Source of the DNA: Salipiger sp. H15
GTDB taxonomy: Bacteria > Pseudomonadota > Alphaproteobacteria > Rhodobacterales > Rhodobacteraceae
Length of the DNA stretch: 64,000 nt
NCBI RefSeq assembly: GCF_040409955.1
Contig: NZ_CP123390.1
Location: 112,850-176,849 of the forward strand
Reading direction: 5' to 3'
The notes under the pieces were generated by a model. That model did not search any database. It saw only the letters and a program-made list of their open reading frames with translations, and had not been told where the DNA came from. How positions within the stretch are numbered: the stretch's first letter is position 1; the number at the start of each line of letters is the position of its first letter. Below are positions 62,001 to 64,000 of this stretch, one piece after another. The position numbers and the translations under genes were made by a program.

Positions 62001-62567
62001 ATGACCAAGACCCTGATCCTGCTCTTTCACCCCGATCTGACCCGCTCCAAAGCCAATGTGACGCTGGCCTGTGCCGCCGAGTCCCTGCCCGGCGTCGAGG
62101 TGGTGGACATGACCGCTGCCGCCCCGGAAGGGTTCGACCTTTTCCGTGACGGTGAAGCGGAAGCCGCTCGATTGCTGGCTGCTGACCGGATCGTGCTGCA
62201 ATTTCCGGTGCAGTGGTATTCCACTCCGCCACTGCTGAAGGCTTGGCTAGACGCTGTGCTGACGCGAATGTTCTACTTGGCTTATGAGGCCGAGGGCCGC
62301 CGGCTGGAGGGCACCCCGCTGATGATCGCGGCTACCGCAGGCAATACGCCCGAGGCCTACAGCCACGGGGCGTGCAACTTGATGCCGATGGTCGATCTAC
62401 TCGCCCCGCTGCGCGCAACAGCGCACCGCTGCAAACTGGTCTGGGCCGAGCCGTTCCTCCTTTATCGCGCGGACAAGCTGACGTCGGACGAACTTTCTGT
62501 TGCCGCCACTTACTATCGCGCAACGCTGACCCAGTGGATTGAAGCCTCCCAACCGATGGCAGCGTGA
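62001..62567 (+). CDS. NAD(P)H oxidoreductase, flavodoxin-like fold (KefF/MdaB type)
   Basis: This 188-residue flavoprotein has the flavodoxin-like layout: KTLILLFHPDLTRSKANVTL at the start, DRIVLQFPVQWYSTPPLLKA (the FMN/FAD-loop and the conserved W-Y of the family), and MIAATAGNTPEAYSHGACN. It reduces quinones or related compounds with NAD(P)H in two-electron steps. GGAG precedes the ATG. A four-helix membrane protein gene follows after three bases. Divergent LysR control is likely. Confidence 0.9.
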   Translation: MTKTLILLFHPDLTRSKANVTLACAAESLPGVEVVDMTAAAPEGFDLFRDGEAEAARLLAADRIVLQFPVQWYSTPPLLKAWLDAVLTRMFYLAYEAEGRRLEGTPLMIAATAGNTPEAYSHGACNLMPMVDLLAPLRATAHRCKLVWAEPFLLYRADKLTSDELSVAATYYRATLTQWIEASQPMAA

Positions 62568-62570
62568 CTC

Positions 62571-62984
62571 ATGGAAAAGATGCATGACACATTCACCGAT
62601 CTCGGTGCAGGCACGCCTTCCTGGTTCACACTTGCGGCTCGCGCTCTGCCCATTAGCCTCTTAGGTCAATTCCTCAGCGCCGGCACCGCGCTTTTCCAGG
62701 ACTCTGATCTGTGGAGCTTGCACACCGCCATAGGCGGGACTCTGGCTGTTCCCGTCTTGGCACTTGCTGGTGGAGCACTCGCCGTCCCCCGGTTGCGGGG
62801 CTTTGGCTGGTGGGCCAGCCTGGTCCTTGTGCTTTACCTGTTCCAGGTGGCGCTGGCCGCCGGAGGAGAGCCGCTGCCGTTGTCCTTACACCCGCTCAAC
62901 GCGGCATTTCTGCTGACCGCCAGCCTGGTCCTTCTGGCAAAAGTCGAACGCCGACGGGCTCAGGGTCAACGACAGCAGATTTGA
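62571..62984 (+). CDS. Four-helix membrane protein (DUF6220-like)
   Basis: This 137-residue protein has four membrane helices (LAARALPISLLGQFLSAGTA, LHTAIGGTLAVPVLALAGGA, WWASLVLVLYLFQVALAAGG, PLNAAFLLTASLVLLAKVER). The spacing and the conserved histidines (LWSLHTAIG, LSLHPLNA) resemble DUF6220 proteins, which could bind haem or act as redox partners. It starts three bases after the oxidoreductase stop, so the two are translated together. Function is unknown. Confidence 0.75.
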   Translation: MEKMHDTFTDLGAGTPSWFTLAARALPISLLGQFLSAGTALFQDSDLWSLHTAIGGTLAVPVLALAGGALAVPRLRGFGWWASLVLVLYLFQVALAAGGEPLPLSLHPLNAAFLLTASLVLLAKVERRRAQGQRQQI

Positions 62985-63174
62985 CCTGAAAATCAGCGCC
63001 ACTTTGGCTCGCAGGCCCGCGCTTGGCCCGAACTCACCTGCCAGCCACCGCAAGACGGCCGCAGATCCCCGGAGCGACAAAAGAGCAAGCCGTTACCGGG
63101 AGCCGCGCACGAGCGGGCACCGGTTTAATGCCGCTCACTTCCCAAACCTCATGACGCCCAGAAAGGAGAACATC

Positions 63175-63441
63175 ATGTTCAGCAAACGTATCTTCACCGC
63201 CCTCGCAATCTCTCTCGCAGCCACCGCCGCGCAAGCCAATGAGCACAACGCTCATGAAAGCCGCCATTGGCTGGAAGACCGGGCGCCGCGTCCCGCAGAT
63301 GCCATCCAGTTGCCCGTCTACATCGTTTTGAGCGGCCAAGATCGAGCGCGCGCGGAACTTACCCGTGATGACTTCACTACGGTCACAATTGCTGGGCACG
63401 GGTCGCTCCACGAAGAACCTTTCTCAGGCGGCGATCTGTAA
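63175..63441 (+). CDS. Small secreted protein
   Basis: This 88-residue protein has a signal peptide (SKRIFTALAISLAATAAQAN) and a histidine-rich beginning to the mature part (EHNAHESRHWLEDRAPRPAD). AAAGGAG lies before the ATG. The histidines could bind metal; no family recognised. It is 190 bases after the DUF6220-like gene and may be part of that unit. Confidence 0.6.
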   Translation: MFSKRIFTALAISLAATAAQANEHNAHESRHWLEDRAPRPADAIQLPVYIVLSGQDRARAELTRDDFTTVTIAGHGSLHEEPFSGGDL

Positions 63442-63559
63442 TCCCACGCCCTCAGGCGGGGGGAGAAAAAAAGCTCATCCGCCTGATTACGGGAACGATG
63501 TCGATCCTGCTGGTCATGTCGGCCGTCAGGCTCATGTAGTGACCGGCAGCTTCGTCCGC

Positions 63560-63730
63560 ACCGCCGACCTCGGACTGTTAAAAATGCTGCGGCTTTCATG
63601 AATGGCCGCTTCGGTTAAGCGGCGGAGCGGCCCGGCGACGACCGCAATGGACCGAGAGTGACGGGTGCTGCTGTCAGCCAGGTCTACAGCTCGATGCACT
63701 GCCGCAAGCCCGCTCGGAGCCCTTTGTTGA
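63560..63730. repeat. Dispersed repeat R1, copy B
   Basis: It shares CATGAATGGCCGCTTCGGT, the block GGAGCGGCCCGGCGACGACC and a later GCCGCAAGCCCGCTC with copy A at 23100-23300, but lacks copy A's right inverted-repeat arm, so its middle differs. The match is about 85 per cent over the first 85 bases by eye. Confidence 0.6.
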
Positions 63731-63944
63731 ACTTCATCTCACGACGGCCGGGCGGTTGCGGCGCTGCAACGCAGCAAGATCCCGAGGTTTATTTTGATCT
63801 GCATGACTGTCAGCCTCTGCATACTCCAAGTAGCTTGTATTCGTCTCGCAAAGAGCCAGCAGAAGGATCCCTAAGGACTTCAGATTTTCCGACCTCTCAC
63901 AAGTCTCTGTTCATAACCTCGCGGCAGAAGTGTGCCTATTAGGT

Positions 63945-63991
63945 TGAAAATGACCGCCAGTCACCATATCGATGACCGGCGGTCATTTTCA
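63945..63991. repeat. 19-base inverted repeat at the window end
   Basis: The arms TGAAAATGACCGCCAGTCA (63945-63963) and TGACCGGCGGTCATTTTCA (63973-63991) pair in 18 of 19 positions around a nine-base loop. The wording is like the repeated ends of IS21 elements (CGGTCATTTTCA). An element may start here and run past the window. Confidence 0.6.
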
Positions 63992-64000
63992 GGGGAAAAC

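Larger units (their letters stand above)
63442..64000. other. Gene-poor stretch to the window end
   Basis: No supported gene. It holds repeat R1 copy B and the 19-base inverted repeat at the very end, described separately. Confidence 0.45.

Noticed and set aside
1..64000. CRISPR array, integron, prophage or conjugation genes
   Set aside because: No regularly spaced direct repeats, no intact integrase or phage structural genes and no transfer genes were found.

Overview
The window looks like an accessory region of a GC-rich alphaproteobacterial genome, probably Rhodobacteraceae/roseobacter. The evidence is codon and gene style: a SulP transporter with an XRE partner, DUF1127, HWE kinase, GcvA-type LysR, NCS1 permease with PepD, and LGFP and DUF1254 proteins. 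No rRNA, tRNA, CRISPR array or replication origin was seen. Taxonomy is inference; no marker gene is present. The region has taken up and lost mobile DNA: an intact IS110 transposase at the left edge, a broken IS66 transposase (11.9-12.2 kb), a 5'-truncated IS21 istB with its element end (60.3-60.97 kb), a degenerate LysE fragment (8.9 kb), a frameshifted arylsulfatase tail (57.9-58.2 kb), and several dispersed non-coding repeats.

Layout. 0-3.2 kb: IS110, then a cupin/TetR pair with a clear operator region. 3.4-12.7 kb: a BTAD/TolB/TPR regulator, a secreted HExxH protein, a secreted alpha/beta hydrolase, a DUF2726 protein, an LGFP-repeat protein, a LuxR regulator and a small secreted protein. 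12.7-22.9 kb: a CadC-like winged-helix/TolB/TPR regulator faces an arylsulfatase, followed on the same strand by DUF58, DUF4381, vWA (BatA-like), vWA-TPR (BatB/C-like), BatD-like and MoxR ATPase genes. Most of these overlap by ATGA or a few bases. 23.3-28.7 kb: a Crp/Fnr regulator faces a second, larger arylsulfatase; then a fosmidomycin-resistance-type MFS exporter.

28.9-38.1 kb: a third TolB/TPR regulator, with a transmembrane segment, faces a train of secreted proteins: a small coiled protein, a small secreted protein, and four DUF1254/DUF1214 paralogues in tandem. 38.3-44.7 kb: an NTP_transf_8 nucleotidyltransferase behind a repeated operator, a frameshifted secreted protein, a YegP-like protein, a membrane-anchored NYN-like protein and a PAS-HWE histidine kinase. 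45.1-48.0 kb: a LysR regulator interrupted by one in-frame TGA faces a small membrane protein, an MBL-fold hydrolase, DUF1127 and a SnoaL-like protein. 48.8-51.5 kb: XRE-SulP-winged helix-PhnA. 51.9-56.5 kb: TetR facing an NCS1 permease, PepD and an M29-type peptidase. 57.0-59.0 kb: two paralogues of an unrecognised family flanking the sulfatase relic. 59.3-63.4 kb: HupE/UreJ-like protein, IS21 relic, LysR facing a flavodoxin-fold oxidoreductase, a four-helix membrane protein and a small secreted protein.

Two themes stand out. First, two complete sulfatases and one sulfatase relic are present; the first sits at the head of a MoxR/vWA chaperone-type gene set and has an unusual active-site motif. 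Second, three large regulators share a TolB-like plus TPR half but carry three different N-terminal DNA-binding modules; two of them face the sulfatase/MoxR and DUF1254 gene sets. A plausible reading, as inference, is an envelope-stress or nutrient-sensing locus that controls periplasmic sulfatase and DUF1254 protein production.
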